Shown here: positions 16,381 to 24,943 of the stretch, one piece after another
Numbering within the stretch: the first letter of the stretch is position 1
How the letters are laid out: each line of letters starts with the position of its first letter
Source of the DNA: an uncultured cyanobacterium
GTDB taxonomy: Bacteria > Cyanobacteriota > Cyanobacteriia > Cyanobacteriales > Chroococcidiopsidaceae
DNA: 38,037 nt
Direction of reading: 5' to 3'
Assembly: GCA_946221495.1 (NCBI GenBank)
Contig: CAMIFA010000027.1
Span: 1 to 38,037, forward strand
The notes under the pieces: model-generated
What the model was told of the DNA's origin: nothing
The model's database searches: none
The model's input: the letters and a program-made list of their open reading frames with translations, nothing else
Translations under genes and position numbers: made by a program

Positions 16381-18258
16381 CTAACGCGAAGTAGCTAGCT
16401 GTTGTTCAGATGATTGCCGATATTTTGTAACAATTTGCCGGAATTGTTCGCCTTCGATTGTCTCCTGATCTGACAACAAATCTACCAAGTGATCCATAAC
16501 AGTGCGATTCTCGCGCAGAAGTTGCAACGCTTGCTGGTAACAATGGCTAATAATTTCTCGTACCTGGGCATCAATGCGGGCAGCTATTTCTTCAGAATAT
16601 TCTGATTTCGTCATCCAGTCACGTCCCAAAAACACTTCATTATTTTGGCTTTCCAAAGATAGGGGACCTAAATCAGACATTCCAAACTTCGTCACCATCT
16701 GTCGTGCTAGGTTTGTCACTTGTTGGAGATCGTGACCTGCACCAGTAGTTACTTCCGCTTTGCCAAATACAATATCCTCGGCTGCACGACCGCCTAAAGT
16801 AGCAGTAATTCGTGCCAATAATTGAGCACGGGAAATTAAACCTTGTTCTTCGTTAGGAGTAAACCAGGTAAGTCCCTGCGCTTGTCCGCGTGGAATTAGG
16901 GTGACTTTCTGCAAGGGGTCATGATCTTTAATTAAAGTTGCTAACAAGGCGTGTCCAACTTCGTGATAGGCAATCAGGCGCTTATTTTTACTATCTACTA
17001 GCGGTGTGCCTTCCATCCCCGCAACTACCCGATCAACAGCATCATCAATTTCTAGCAACGTAATTGCGTCTTTGCGCCGTCTGGCTGTGAGGATTGCCGC
17101 TTCGTTTAACAAGTTGGCTAAATCCGCTCCCGTAAAGCCGGGTGTACGTCTGGCGATCGCTTCTAAGGATACAGAATCATCAAGCTTTTTATTCCGTGCG
17201 TGGACTTTTAAAATTTCTAGCCGTCCATTAAGATCCGGTGCATCTACGATTACTTGCCGATCAAAACGTCCAGGGCGTAACAACGCGGAATCTAATACGT
17301 CAGGACGGTTAGTTGCAGCAATAATAATAATTCCCGTATTACCTTCAAACCCGTCCATTTCTGTTAGTAGCTGGTTGAGGGTTTGTTCTCTTTCGTCGTT
17401 ACCGCCACCAATCCCAGCACCGCGCTGTCTACCTACGGCATCAATTTCATCGATGAAGATTAAACAAGGTGCGTTTTCTTTGGCTTTTTTAAATAAATCG
17501 CGCACTCGACTTGCACCCACACCAACGAACATCTCCACAAATTCACTACCAGAGATGCTAAAAAATGGTACTCCAGCTTCACCAGCGATCGCTTTTGCTA
17601 ACAAAGTTTTCCCAGTACCAGGAGAACCCACAAGCAGCACTCCTTTAGGAATCTTCGCGCCAATAGCAGTAAAGCGTTCCGGTTGCTTCAGGAACGTCAC
17701 AACTTCTTGCAATTCTTCTTTGGCTTCGTCGATGCCAGCAACATCGCTAAATGTAATCCCTGTTTTAGCTTCCATTTGAAAGCGGGCGCGGGACTTACCA
17801 AAATTCAAAGCTTGGTTAGAAGTATTGGCAGAGCGGCGGAGAAACAATAGCATTAAAAACATTAAGGGTAAAATCCACAGCAAGTTAGCCAAAAGCCCCA
17901 CAGCTGCCCTACTTTCGGCAGAAGAACGCACCTCTAATTCAATATTCTTAGCAAGAGCTTTTTGGGTTAACTCTGGATTCTGCTCTAATAGCATTACCTC
18001 TTTTAGAGGCTCATCAGGGTTTTGTCCCTTTAATTGCACCTTTGCCGTCTGTTGTGCTGGATCAAGTTCAATTTTCGTTACTTGACCTGCATCAATTCTC
18101 TTGAGCAATTCACCATACTCAAGGGTCTGTTCTTTTTGCGCTAGTGCTGGGGTAGCCACAAGCATTGACTGTAAAATAAACCAACTGGCGGCAATTGCTC
18201 CAGTGACTAAGCCACTTTTCGAGCGCTGCTGCATCAATGCCTTCCGTGAATCTTTCAT
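16381..18258 (-). CDS. ftsH: ATP-dependent zinc metalloprotease FtsH
   Basis: The 625-residue protein has the full FtsH layout: N-terminal helix about 17-40 ending T-P-A-L-A, a small exported domain, second helix about 120-141, AAA+ domain with Walker A G-S-P-G-T-G-K-T (211-218) and Walker B L-I-F-I-D-E-I (267-273), the second region of homology with R-P-G-R-F-D-R (328-334), and the zinc site H-E-V-G-H (432-436). In cyanobacteria FtsH hexamers sit in the thylakoid membrane; FtsH2-type subunits with FtsH3 degrade damaged photosystem II D1. Which of the usual four paralogues this is cannot be settled by eye. The Walker A has Ser where G-P-P-G is more common. The ATG at 18258 has a GAGGGG site eight bases upstream. 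Single gene, divergent from the FMN reductase. Confidence 0.97.
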   Translation of the reverse strand: MKDSRKALMQQRSKSGLVTGAIAASWFILQSMLVATPALAQKEQTLEYGELLKRIDAGQVTKIELDPAQQTAKVQLKGQNPDEPLKEVMLLEQNPELTQKALAKNIELEVRSSAESRAAVGLLANLLWILPLMFLMLLFLRRSANTSNQALNFGKSRARFQMEAKTGITFSDVAGIDEAKEELQEVVTFLKQPERFTAIGAKIPKGVLLVGSPGTGKTLLAKAIAGEAGVPFFSISGSEFVEMFVGVGASRVRDLFKKAKENAPCLIFIDEIDAVGRQRGAGIGGGNDEREQTLNQLLTEMDGFEGNTGIIIIAATNRPDVLDSALLRPGRFDRQVIVDAPDLNGRLEILKVHARNKKLDDSVSLEAIARRTPGFTGADLANLLNEAAILTARRRKDAITLLEIDDAVDRVVAGMEGTPLVDSKNKRLIAYHEVGHALLATLIKDHDPLQKVTLIPRGQAQGLTWFTPNEEQGLISRAQLLARITATLGGRAAEDIVFGKAEVTTGAGHDLQQVTNLARQMVTKFGMSDLGPLSLESQNNEVFLGRDWMTKSEYSEEIAARIDAQVREIISHCYQQALQLLRENRTVMDHLVDLLSDQETIEGEQFRQIVTKYRQSSEQQLATSR

Positions 18259-18646
18259 ATTAAATACCCCTCTATTTCCCTAAACGCAAGCTTTGTTGTG
18301 CTTAAGCACAAGCCACTATTTCAAATAATCTTTCCAAAACTAGTGTAACTTCTCTATTCCAGCAAAATTAGCAACTCATTTCCTAGAAGATTATTACTGA
18401 GAGCGTTTCTAGTATTTCTTCAGCTACTGTCTACTGCTATTTGACAAATTACAGGACGATTTACTACAATTAAGTCATAGTCATAATGAGTACGTATTTC
18501 AATAACTATTTTAAACTATTATTTGCATTATTGGGGATTACGACCTAACCAAGCTGTTTAACCGTAGCGATCCATTTTGTTCAGGTTGTTTGTAAGACTT
18601 AGATATTTTTCTAAAACACACGAAGCTATTACTAAGGATCAATACA
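18259..18646. promoter_or_regulatory. Divergent intergenic region between ftsH and the FMN reductase
   Basis: No coding frame is credible. It must contain both promoters. The direct repeat AGTCATAGTCAT lies at about 18473-18484. I see no clear -10/-35 pair. Confidence 0.4.
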
Positions 18647-19192
18647 ATGGTCAAATTTGTCGGAATTGGCGGAAGTTTACGACCTGACTCTTATAGCCAA
18701 ATAGCTTTAAGTTTTGCGGGTGCAAGAGTTGAAGCGCTGGGAGCAGAAATAGAAATTCTTGACCTGCGGACAATGCAACTACCGTTTTGCAACGGCGAAG
18801 ACAACTACTCAGATTACCCTGATGTAGAAAAGTTGCGTAGTACGGTGAAGCAAGCAGATGGTTTAATTTTGGCGACACCGGAGTATCACGGTAGCGTTAG
18901 CGGTGTCTTGAAAAATGCTTTAGATTTAATGGACTTTGAACAGCTTGATGGCAAAGTTGCAGGATTAATTAGTGTTTTGGGTGGTCAATCTAACAACAAC
19001 GCTTTAAATGATTTGCGGGTAATTATGCGCTGGGTACACGCTTGGGTAATTCCAGAGCAAATTGCTGTTGGACAAGCTTGGAAAGCCTTTGGTTCTGACG
19101 GCAAGATTTTGGATGAAAAACTCTCGCAGCGTTTTGATCAGTTTGCTCAAAGTTTAGTTGAAAATACTCGGAAACTGCGAGACATTTCGTAA
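18647..19192 (+). CDS. NADPH-dependent FMN reductase family protein
   Basis: The 181-residue flavodoxin-like protein has the phosphate-binding loop G-G-S-L-R-P-D-S-Y-S (8-17) and the second flavin motif P-E-Y-H-G-S-V-S-G-V-L-K-N-A-L-D, both diagnostic of the NADPH-dependent FMN reductase family (SsuE/ChrR/ArsH relatives). Members reduce FMN, quinones, azo dyes or metal ions such as chromate; the substrate here cannot be told. A chromate transporter gene is in the window but 17 kb away, so no link is claimed. An AAGGAT site precedes the ATG. No signal peptide, so cytoplasmic. Monocistronic, followed by repeats and a hairpin. Confidence 0.92.
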   Translation: MVKFVGIGGSLRPDSYSQIALSFAGARVEALGAEIEILDLRTMQLPFCNGEDNYSDYPDVEKLRSTVKQADGLILATPEYHGSVSGVLKNALDLMDFEQLDGKVAGLISVLGGQSNNNALNDLRVIMRWVHAWVIPEQIAVGQAWKAFGSDGKILDEKLSQRFDQFAQSLVENTRKLRDIS

Positions 19193-19740
19193 TTGTAAAA
19201 GGGACTGGGGACTGGCGATTAGGGTAGTGGTACTGTGTGTAAAATCGCGCATATTCTGGTGTTCGGTTTTACGGGGACTCACGAAAGCGCGACCAGTTGA
19301 ATTAAAACCGCAGATGAACGCAGATAAACGCCGATTCATCTGCGGTTACAAATATTAGAACTAGTGTCTAATTTTTTTAACCTTGTTTGTGAAGTAATGG
19401 TGTTTTTTATTATTTATATCTATAAAACTTTCAATAAATTTGTCTTGCATAAGAATTAACTCTGCTAGTTTGTTCAATCTTCTACCTATAGAAAGAATAT
19501 ATTATTAATTTACCTTATACTTATAATACAAAAGCTTTAAATAGAAAGTACAGTAAACACCAATTTTGATACTTTACTTTTGATGGATTTTTCTAACTGA
19601 AATATGAGTTGAATAGGAGGTATTGAGTCTCACATTCAGCTAGCTACATAAGTTCGCTTTTTTTAATTGAATGTAGTTGTAGCAGTATGTATGTAAGAAG
19701 AACAGATACGGAGATTTGGAAATAAGAGGAAATAGACAAC
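19193..19740. other. 548-bp gene-free region with repeats
   Basis: Immediately after the FMN reductase is a short GGGACTGGGGACTGG tandem (about 19201-19215), then the inverted repeat at 19306-19347, then AT-rich DNA leading to the DUF4383 gene. A GGAGG-like motif at about 19616-19621 is not followed by a usable start codon. Nothing else is recognised. Confidence 0.5.
19306..19347. repeat. CCGCAGATGAACGCAGAT dispersed repeat with perfect inverted ends
   Basis: AACCGCAGATGAA (19306-19318) is perfectly complementary to TTCATCTGCGGTT (19335-19347), with a 16-base loop. It shares a 13-mer with the copy at 6918-6930. It may also serve as a terminator for the FMN reductase, about 115 bases upstream. 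Confidence 0.75.
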
Positions 19741-20220
19741 ATGGAAAATACGAATGCAGCAAACCTGATGGAGCGTTATTGTGCGCTGATCATTGGAGTT
19801 CTCTTTTTGATTATTGGTATAGCTGGATTTATCCCAGCTTTTGTTTCACAATCAGGGACAAATGTTCCTAATATATCTGTTGAGGAAACTCACAGTGCTT
19901 ATGCTTTGGGATATGGATATTTATTCGGGCTATTCCCGATCAATTTTTTGCATAATATCGTACACTGCACCGTTGGACTGTTGGGAATTGCCTCATATTT
20001 CAGCGCCAGCAGCGCACGTCTATTTAATATAGGTTTTGCGGTTTCTTATACCTTAATTGCGCTCATGGGATTACTGCCCTTTGCCAGGACGACATTTGGC
20101 TTAATGCCAATCGGTGGTAACAATGTTTGGTTCAATGGTCTTACAGCGATCGCGGCAGGTTACTATGGGTTCGTCTTTCCAGGCAAAATGAAGGGTACTA
20201 GCTTACGTGAGCAGCTATAA
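19741..20220 (+). CDS. DUF4383 domain membrane protein
   Basis: The 159-residue protein has four hydrophobic helices (about 13-33, 58-82, 88-110 and 125-147). The family motif N-F-L-H-N-I-V-H-C-T-V-G-L-L-G is present around residues 67-81, together with the terminal G-N-N-V-W-F-N-G-L-T-A-I-A-A-G-Y-Y segment, which matches DUF4383. Proteins of this family are small membrane proteins common in cyanobacteria and actinobacteria, with no established function. The conserved N-x-x-H-x-x-x-H could bind metal or haem, but that is a guess. AAGAGGA lies 12 bases before the ATG. It stands alone and is followed by a hairpin shared with the convergent ferrochelatase-like gene. Confidence 0.85.
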   Translation: MENTNAANLMERYCALIIGVLFLIIGIAGFIPAFVSQSGTNVPNISVEETHSAYALGYGYLFGLFPINFLHNIVHCTVGLLGIASYFSASSARLFNIGFAVSYTLIALMGLLPFARTTFGLMPIGGNNVWFNGLTAIAAGYYGFVFPGKMKGTSLREQL

Positions 20221-20233
20221 ACACTCACTATAA

Positions 20234-20255
20234 AAGGTGGGCAAATGCCCACCTT
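20234..20255. terminator. Bidirectional hairpin terminator
   Basis: AAGGTGGGC (20234-20242) pairs with GCCCACCTT (20247-20255) over an AAAT loop. It lies 14 bases past the DUF4383 stop and about 45 bases past the convergent ferrochelatase-like stop. Confidence 0.75.
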
Positions 20256-20269
20256 ACAAATTCTTAAAA

Positions 20270-20302
20270 AGCTAATAGCTGATAGCTGATGGCTGACAGC
20301 TT
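20270..20302. repeat. AGCTGAT heptamer tandem repeat at the 3' end of the ferrochelatase-like gene
   Basis: Successive units AGCTAAT, AGCTGAT, AGCTGAT, GGCTGAC, AGCTTA. The run touches the stop codon of the ferrochelatase-like gene. Heptameric tandem repeats of this sort are frequent in cyanobacterial intergenic DNA. Confidence 0.7.
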
Positions 20303-21494
20303 AGTGGTGATGATGGTGATGAGCATGACTATGCTCGTGATCATGCTGGTGGTAAGGTACAGCTAGCTGCGGGTTAACAGCATTAGCTTTTTCTGACAAT
20401 AAAGCAGCAATTTGAGGATTCGCCCACTCAGCCGCCATTTTTAAGAAATCAGGATGATCGTTAACGCAGGACATTTGCACGTAGTTTACATTTGGATGCT
20501 TGCGTTGTAAGCCATGAATAATGTGGTCTACGTCTAACAGAGTTTCATGATTTTCTGTAGCAAAGCCAATCGGCATAAACACAATTGCTTTTGCACCAAG
20601 TTCAATTAAATTCTTTGCTGCTTGTTGAGCATTTGGCTGTGTCCACTCAATTAACGGCGTATCGTGGTTAAGCCAGCCTACGGAAACTAAGGGATAGCGC
20701 TCAATTAGTTGATCTCGTACAGCATCATACAGTGCTTGACTTTCAGTAATTCCGGAAGTGAAGCCTTTTGCTTTATGAGGGCAACCGTGATTCATCAGCA
20801 CGATGCCAATTTGCGAGGGTAAATATGCTGCTGCTAAATCGCTATGCACTTTTTCTTCAACTAATTGCGCCATTAGCTGAATATATGCGGGTTCATTGTA
20901 GAACGAAGGAATGTAGCGTTGGGCTTTAACCCAATGTTCAGCACCGTCAGTTAGTTCTGTTAAGGCGTTGTTTACTTGCTCAACAGCAATGCCACTAGTG
21001 AAGATTGAATCGACAACTAAGAGCGGGTAAATTAGTAGCTTATCAAATCCTTGTTCCTTGATTTGGGCAAGAACTTGATTTGGTAGGAAGGGAGCGCAGA
21101 AGTTAAACGCTTTGAAAACTTGGACGCGATCGCCCCACTTTTCTTGTAGCTGCTTTTCAATTCCAGCTCTTTGCTGTTCAAAAATAGCATTGTGAGGTGA
21201 TACGAAATGATCGTGTTGATGACCCCACTCATGTCGATCAAACAGCGCCAGAATTTTTGCCAATGGCGGATAAATCCAAGTTGGTACTGGGGCAAATTTT
21301 GCTGTAAGTAGATTTAATGCTTGTTCATTATAATTAGCAAAATCTTCATAGCTTTCGACTTCGCCGTAGCCCATTAATAAAACGGCAACTGAGTCTTTGC
21401 CAGAAAGTTGATTTAATGTTTGTTCTTGCTGTTTTTCAGGGGTGGCAACCAATTTTTGTTCCTCGCCTGGGTAGATGTTTAATTGATTTGACAA
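20301..21494 (-). CDS. Ferrochelatase-family protein with native C-terminal His-rich tail
   Basis: The 397-residue protein has the ferrochelatase fold markers. The catalytic-histidine region reads I-V-L-M-N-H-G-C-P (ferrochelatases: S-A-H-G-L-P). The second half has N-H-D-T-P-L-I-E-W-T-Q-P, in place of the usual Q-S-R-x-G-P-x-x-W-L-x-P. The downstream P-I-G-F-A-T-E-N-H-E-T-L-L-D-V-D matches P-I-G-F-x-S-D-H-x-E-T-L-x-E-I-D. HemH inserts Fe2+ into protoporphyrin IX; here several active-site positions differ and the usual cyanobacterial chlorophyll-binding C-terminal helix is missing, so this is probably a paralogue rather than HemH. The last 16 residues alternate H with Q, D, E, S and A and end in six histidines, a likely metal-storage or delivery tail. 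Exact metal and tetrapyrrole are unknown. Monocistronic. Confidence 0.85.
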   Translation of the reverse strand: MSNQLNIYPGEEQKLVATPEKQQEQTLNQLSGKDSVAVLLMGYGEVESYEDFANYNEQALNLLTAKFAPVPTWIYPPLAKILALFDRHEWGHQHDHFVSPHNAIFEQQRAGIEKQLQEKWGDRVQVFKAFNFCAPFLPNQVLAQIKEQGFDKLLIYPLLVVDSIFTSGIAVEQVNNALTELTDGAEHWVKAQRYIPSFYNEPAYIQLMAQLVEEKVHSDLAAAYLPSQIGIVLMNHGCPHKAKGFTSGITESQALYDAVRDQLIERYPLVSVGWLNHDTPLIEWTQPNAQQAAKNLIELGAKAIVFMPIGFATENHETLLDVDHIIHGLQRKHPNVNYVQMSCVNDHPDFLKMAAEWANPQIAALLSEKANAVNPQLAVPYHQHDHEHSHAHHHHHH

Positions 21495-21803
21495 TACTGG
21501 AGATACTTGGGGCTAATCTTAAGCTTGTGGCAAATAGCCCTAAAACCTTGCTTTAACTAGCGTAACATCCCCTCTAGGGGGATAACCAGAGAAAATTCAA
21601 TACTTGTGGTTAGGGAAAGCCGTACTTAATCATAGAGAAATTAAGCATATTGCAGCTATTTAATCAAGAGAATTCATCAACCAAAGGACTTAAGAATTTA
21701 CAATTAATTTATAAGACTTCGCGCAGTCGGATGCTTACCTTAGTTAGATTTTGACTTTTGACTTTTGACTTGCTTACCTGACGATTTCTGTTGGCTGAAA
21801 ATT
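21495..21803. other. 309-bp intergenic region with repeats
   Basis: Between two minus-strand genes. It holds a short hairpin ATCCCC-TCTA-GGGG (about 21567-21580) near the ferrochelatase-like promoter side, and the TTTTGAC tandem with flanking direct repeats at 21732-21779. No gene. Confidence 0.5.
21732..21779. repeat. TTTTGAC x3 tandem flanked by 9-bp direct repeats
   Basis: Three exact TTTTGAC units at 21749-21769. TGCTTACCT occurs at both 21732-21740 and 21771-21779, so the block is bracketed by a direct repeat. It lies just past the 3' end of the diguanylate cyclase gene. Confidence 0.7.
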
Positions 21804-24788
21804 CTAAGAAGCAAGCCTGACTGTGTCGCGTCCTTCTTTTTTAGCACGGTACAGCGCTGCATCAGCAGCCCGAACTACTGCTTCTGCACATAAACCATGT
21901 TCGGGAAAGCTAGCTACGCCAATAGAAAGTGTCAGCGCCCCAAGGGCATAATAGCGATGCTCTAAATTTAAATGCTTAATGCCTTCTCTCAGTTTGTCGG
22001 CTCGTTTATGGGTAACATCTAAGGATGCCTCTGGCAGAATTAGGGTAAACTCCTCGCCACCGTAACGACAAGCAATATCCGAACCCCGGACATATCTTTG
22101 CAGAAACTGACTTAATTCTCGTAATACAGTATCACCAGCTTCGTGACCAAAAGAGTCATTGAAGCGCTTGAAGTGGTCAATGTCAATCATCGCAATTGAG
22201 AGTGGTTGCTGTTGGCGATCGCACCTTTGGATCTCCCTTTCTAGGGATTCTTCCATGTAACGCCGATTGAATAAACCTGTAAGCGGATCGCGGGTACTTT
22301 GATTGTGTAGCGTCTCACGAAGTTTTAAATTTGCTAATGCTAAGGCAATATGTTCCGCAACCGTAGTTGCTAGCTGTTGTTTTGCTGCGGTAAATTGTCC
22401 TAATTTAACAGCACTTAAATACAGCACACCTAATGCTTCTCCTTGTGCCATCATCGGTACACAGAGCGATTCCGCAGGTAAGGCGTGGTGGAGATGTTTG
22501 CAGAGTAAGCCGTTGTCTGTGTCTTTTACTAAATGCGCTTTACCGCGTCGCAAAGCCCAACAATCATTTGGCGTAAATAATTTTTCGCTAGTAAGCGGTG
22601 TCGAACCCCAATTAGCAACAGCTTCTACTAAGCTTTTTGAGGGATTGATTAAGAAAAGTCCGCCGGATGCTTCCGGAAACAGTGGTTGGACATAAGAAGC
22701 GATCGCGGTGTAGGCTTCCTCGGTTTTTAAGCAAGCTTGCAGAACATCACTAAGTTCACTGAGTAAGGTAATTTCTCGGTTGCGCTGTTCCAATTCATTT
22801 ACCCACCGACTGAGTTGCTCATTGGCTTGCTGCTGCGCTGACTCCGCCTGCTTACGCTGGGTAATGTTATGGAATATTCCTTGGATAGCAACAGGTTTGC
22901 CATCAACAAATTTACAGCTAAATGTCCCTTCTACTAATATTTGTTTGCCACTTTGAGTAATAAAAGCTGTCTGAATATCTGTGATTTTTTCTCCTGATAT
23001 TACCCGCTCCAATATTTGTTTGTAGTATGCTTGACTATTAGGATGAATAATATCAAATACTGAAAGATTGATTATTTCTGCTTCAGTGTATTCAAGGGTT
23101 TCACGCCAAGCGTGATTAACGTAGATAAAATGACCGTCAAGGGTGGCACTGTGAATTAAGTCACTAGCATTTTCAAATAAATCCCGATACTGCTCTTCAC
23201 TCGCACGCAGTGCCTCTAAAGTTTGCTTACTTTCTGTAATGTCAATGCCACTAGCAATAATATATTCAACTGCACCTTTTTTGTCACGTAAAGTAGTGTT
23301 TTCCCAAGCAATTAGCCGCTTAGTTTCATCCCGTGCTGGTAAATAAGTTTCATACTGATTTGACAATTGACCAGCGAGAATTTTTTGTAAAATAGCTTTT
23401 ACTTCTACTACTTCTTCTGTAGTTAAGAACAAATCCCAAAAATATTTGCCTCTTACTTCATCAAACCAGTAACCAGTTGTTTGTTCACAAGCTCGGTTAA
23501 AGCGAATTATTTTTCCCTGTGCATCAACAACTACTACTAAAGAAGCGACTGTATCTAAAACAGCAAAAGTAAAATCACGCTCTTGTTCTAGAGCAAACTC
23601 TGTTTGCTGGCGTTGTCTAATCTCACGATCAATAAAGTAGTAGACCAAACCAAGAATTAAAAAATTTAGAATAATTCCACTAGAAAATGCAAAGATTGTG
23701 TTGTTTGCATTTGTTTTTGCTGCTTGAGATTGCTGTGTTATTAATTTATTTTCCGCCCTTTCCATCTCCTGAAGCTGCGCTTCAATATCATCCATGAGCT
23801 GCTTGCCGTTCTGTACCAGAAGTAGCCGCGATGACGTATTAAATCCTCCAGTTTTATTTAAGTTAATTATCTCCTCGATTTCGGTGAGTTTCATAGTAAT
23901 TAGAGACGAGAGGGTAGCAAGCCGGTGTTGCTGTTCGTGTTTATTGGCGATCGCTTGTCGCAACTGAGCAATTTCTAATTTAATTTCCTCTGCTACGTCA
24001 TCATAGGGTTTCAGATACTGTGCTTGCCCAGTTGTAAGATAACGATGTTTTGCCAGTGAAGCTTTTTGGATATTTGTGCGGATATCTTTCAAATTTTCCA
24101 GCACTTTATAGTCTTGTATTTGCGAGTTTCTGTTATGAACAAGATTGCTTAAATTTCGGTAGGAAACTATACTGAGACTAACCAAAACTGCTGATGCTAA
24201 TCCTAAACCTATTGCAACTTTTTTGAAGAATTGTTCCTGCTTCTTCTGAGTCTGTTGGCGCTTAATTGGAGTGGATTCTAGTTTAGCGACATTACGGCGT
24301 AGTTCAATTTGCTGAACAACTTGACGACCTAAAGCTTCCAGTGCTTCGATTTGTTGACTATTAAGTTCTCGTGGTACTTGGTCAATAACGCAAAGCGTCC
24401 CTAATGCATGATTTTCAGCTGTAATTAATGGCACGCCAGCGTAAAATCTAATTTTGGGGTCAGATGTTACTAATAAATTTGTGGCAAACCGTTCATCGGC
24501 TAAGGTATTAGGAACAATTAAGATATTTGTTTGGAGAATTGTATAAGCGCAAAAGGCAAGTTCGCGGGAAGTTTGCGATACTTCCAATCCCACCCTAGAC
24601 TTGAACCACTGACGGTTAGCATCAATCAAGGTTACTAAGGCAATCGGAGTATTGCAAATAGCTGCTGCTAGCTGAGTAACATCATCAAATTCCTTTTCAG
24701 GAGCAGTGTCGAGGATATTATATTCTTCAAGAGCTTTCAGCCTTGCTGTCTCTTTGTCAGGCAGTGGCGCTTGCAATATATCTTTCAT
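21804..24788 (-). CDS. Multi-sensor diguanylate cyclase (GAF - TM - CHASE3-like - TM - PAS - PAS - GAF - GGDEF)
   Basis: The 994-residue protein begins with a cytoplasmic GAF domain (about 20-165), then a helix at 191-209, an all-helical exported segment about 210-362 resembling CHASE3, and a second helix at 363-386. Two PAS domains follow (about 403-522 and 530-648, each ending in a D-I-T or N-I-T-Q-R-K motif), then a second GAF (about 675-820) and a GGDEF domain (about 832-994). The active-site loop reads G-G-E-E-F (910-914), a functional variant, and the product-inhibition site R-G-S-D lies at 901-904. It should make cyclic di-GMP from two GTP under feedback control, responding to exported and cytoplasmic signals. 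The signals are unknown. A GGAG lies ten bases upstream of the ATG at 24788. Confidence 0.94.
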   Translation of the reverse strand: MKDILQAPLPDKETARLKALEEYNILDTAPEKEFDDVTQLAAAICNTPIALVTLIDANRQWFKSRVGLEVSQTSRELAFCAYTILQTNILIVPNTLADERFATNLLVTSDPKIRFYAGVPLITAENHALGTLCVIDQVPRELNSQQIEALEALGRQVVQQIELRRNVAKLESTPIKRQQTQKKQEQFFKKVAIGLGLASAVLVSLSIVSYRNLSNLVHNRNSQIQDYKVLENLKDIRTNIQKASLAKHRYLTTGQAQYLKPYDDVAEEIKLEIAQLRQAIANKHEQQHRLATLSSLITMKLTEIEEIINLNKTGGFNTSSRLLLVQNGKQLMDDIEAQLQEMERAENKLITQQSQAAKTNANNTIFAFSSGIILNFLILGLVYYFIDREIRQRQQTEFALEQERDFTFAVLDTVASLVVVVDAQGKIIRFNRACEQTTGYWFDEVRGKYFWDLFLTTEEVVEVKAILQKILAGQLSNQYETYLPARDETKRLIAWENTTLRDKKGAVEYIIASGIDITESKQTLEALRASEEQYRDLFENASDLIHSATLDGHFIYVNHAWRETLEYTEAEIINLSVFDIIHPNSQAYYKQILERVISGEKITDIQTAFITQSGKQILVEGTFSCKFVDGKPVAIQGIFHNITQRKQAESAQQQANEQLSRWVNELEQRNREITLLSELSDVLQACLKTEEAYTAIASYVQPLFPEASGGLFLINPSKSLVEAVANWGSTPLTSEKLFTPNDCWALRRGKAHLVKDTDNGLLCKHLHHALPAESLCVPMMAQGEALGVLYLSAVKLGQFTAAKQQLATTVAEHIALALANLKLRETLHNQSTRDPLTGLFNRRYMEESLEREIQRCDRQQQPLSIAMIDIDHFKRFNDSFGHEAGDTVLRELSQFLQRYVRGSDIACRYGGEEFTLILPEASLDVTHKRADKLREGIKHLNLEHRYYALGALTLSIGVASFPEHGLCAEAVVRAADAALYRAKKEGRDTVRLAS

Positions 24789-24943
24789 GTCTTAACGACT
24801 CCATCTGCCACAATAAAGTTCAAAGCCGAAAAAATTTTCAGTTAAATGTAAATAATTGATGAAAGTTTTTTGTGTTTAAATATTTTTGAGAAATTAGATA
24901 AAAAACTACTATAAAACTTATTTGAATTGTAAAATCAAAATCA

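Noticed and set aside
17006..17779. 257-codon plus-strand frame antisense to ftsH
   Set aside because: It lies wholly inside the highly conserved AAA+ region of ftsH; its Ser/Pro/Ala-rich product is a shadow of that gene.
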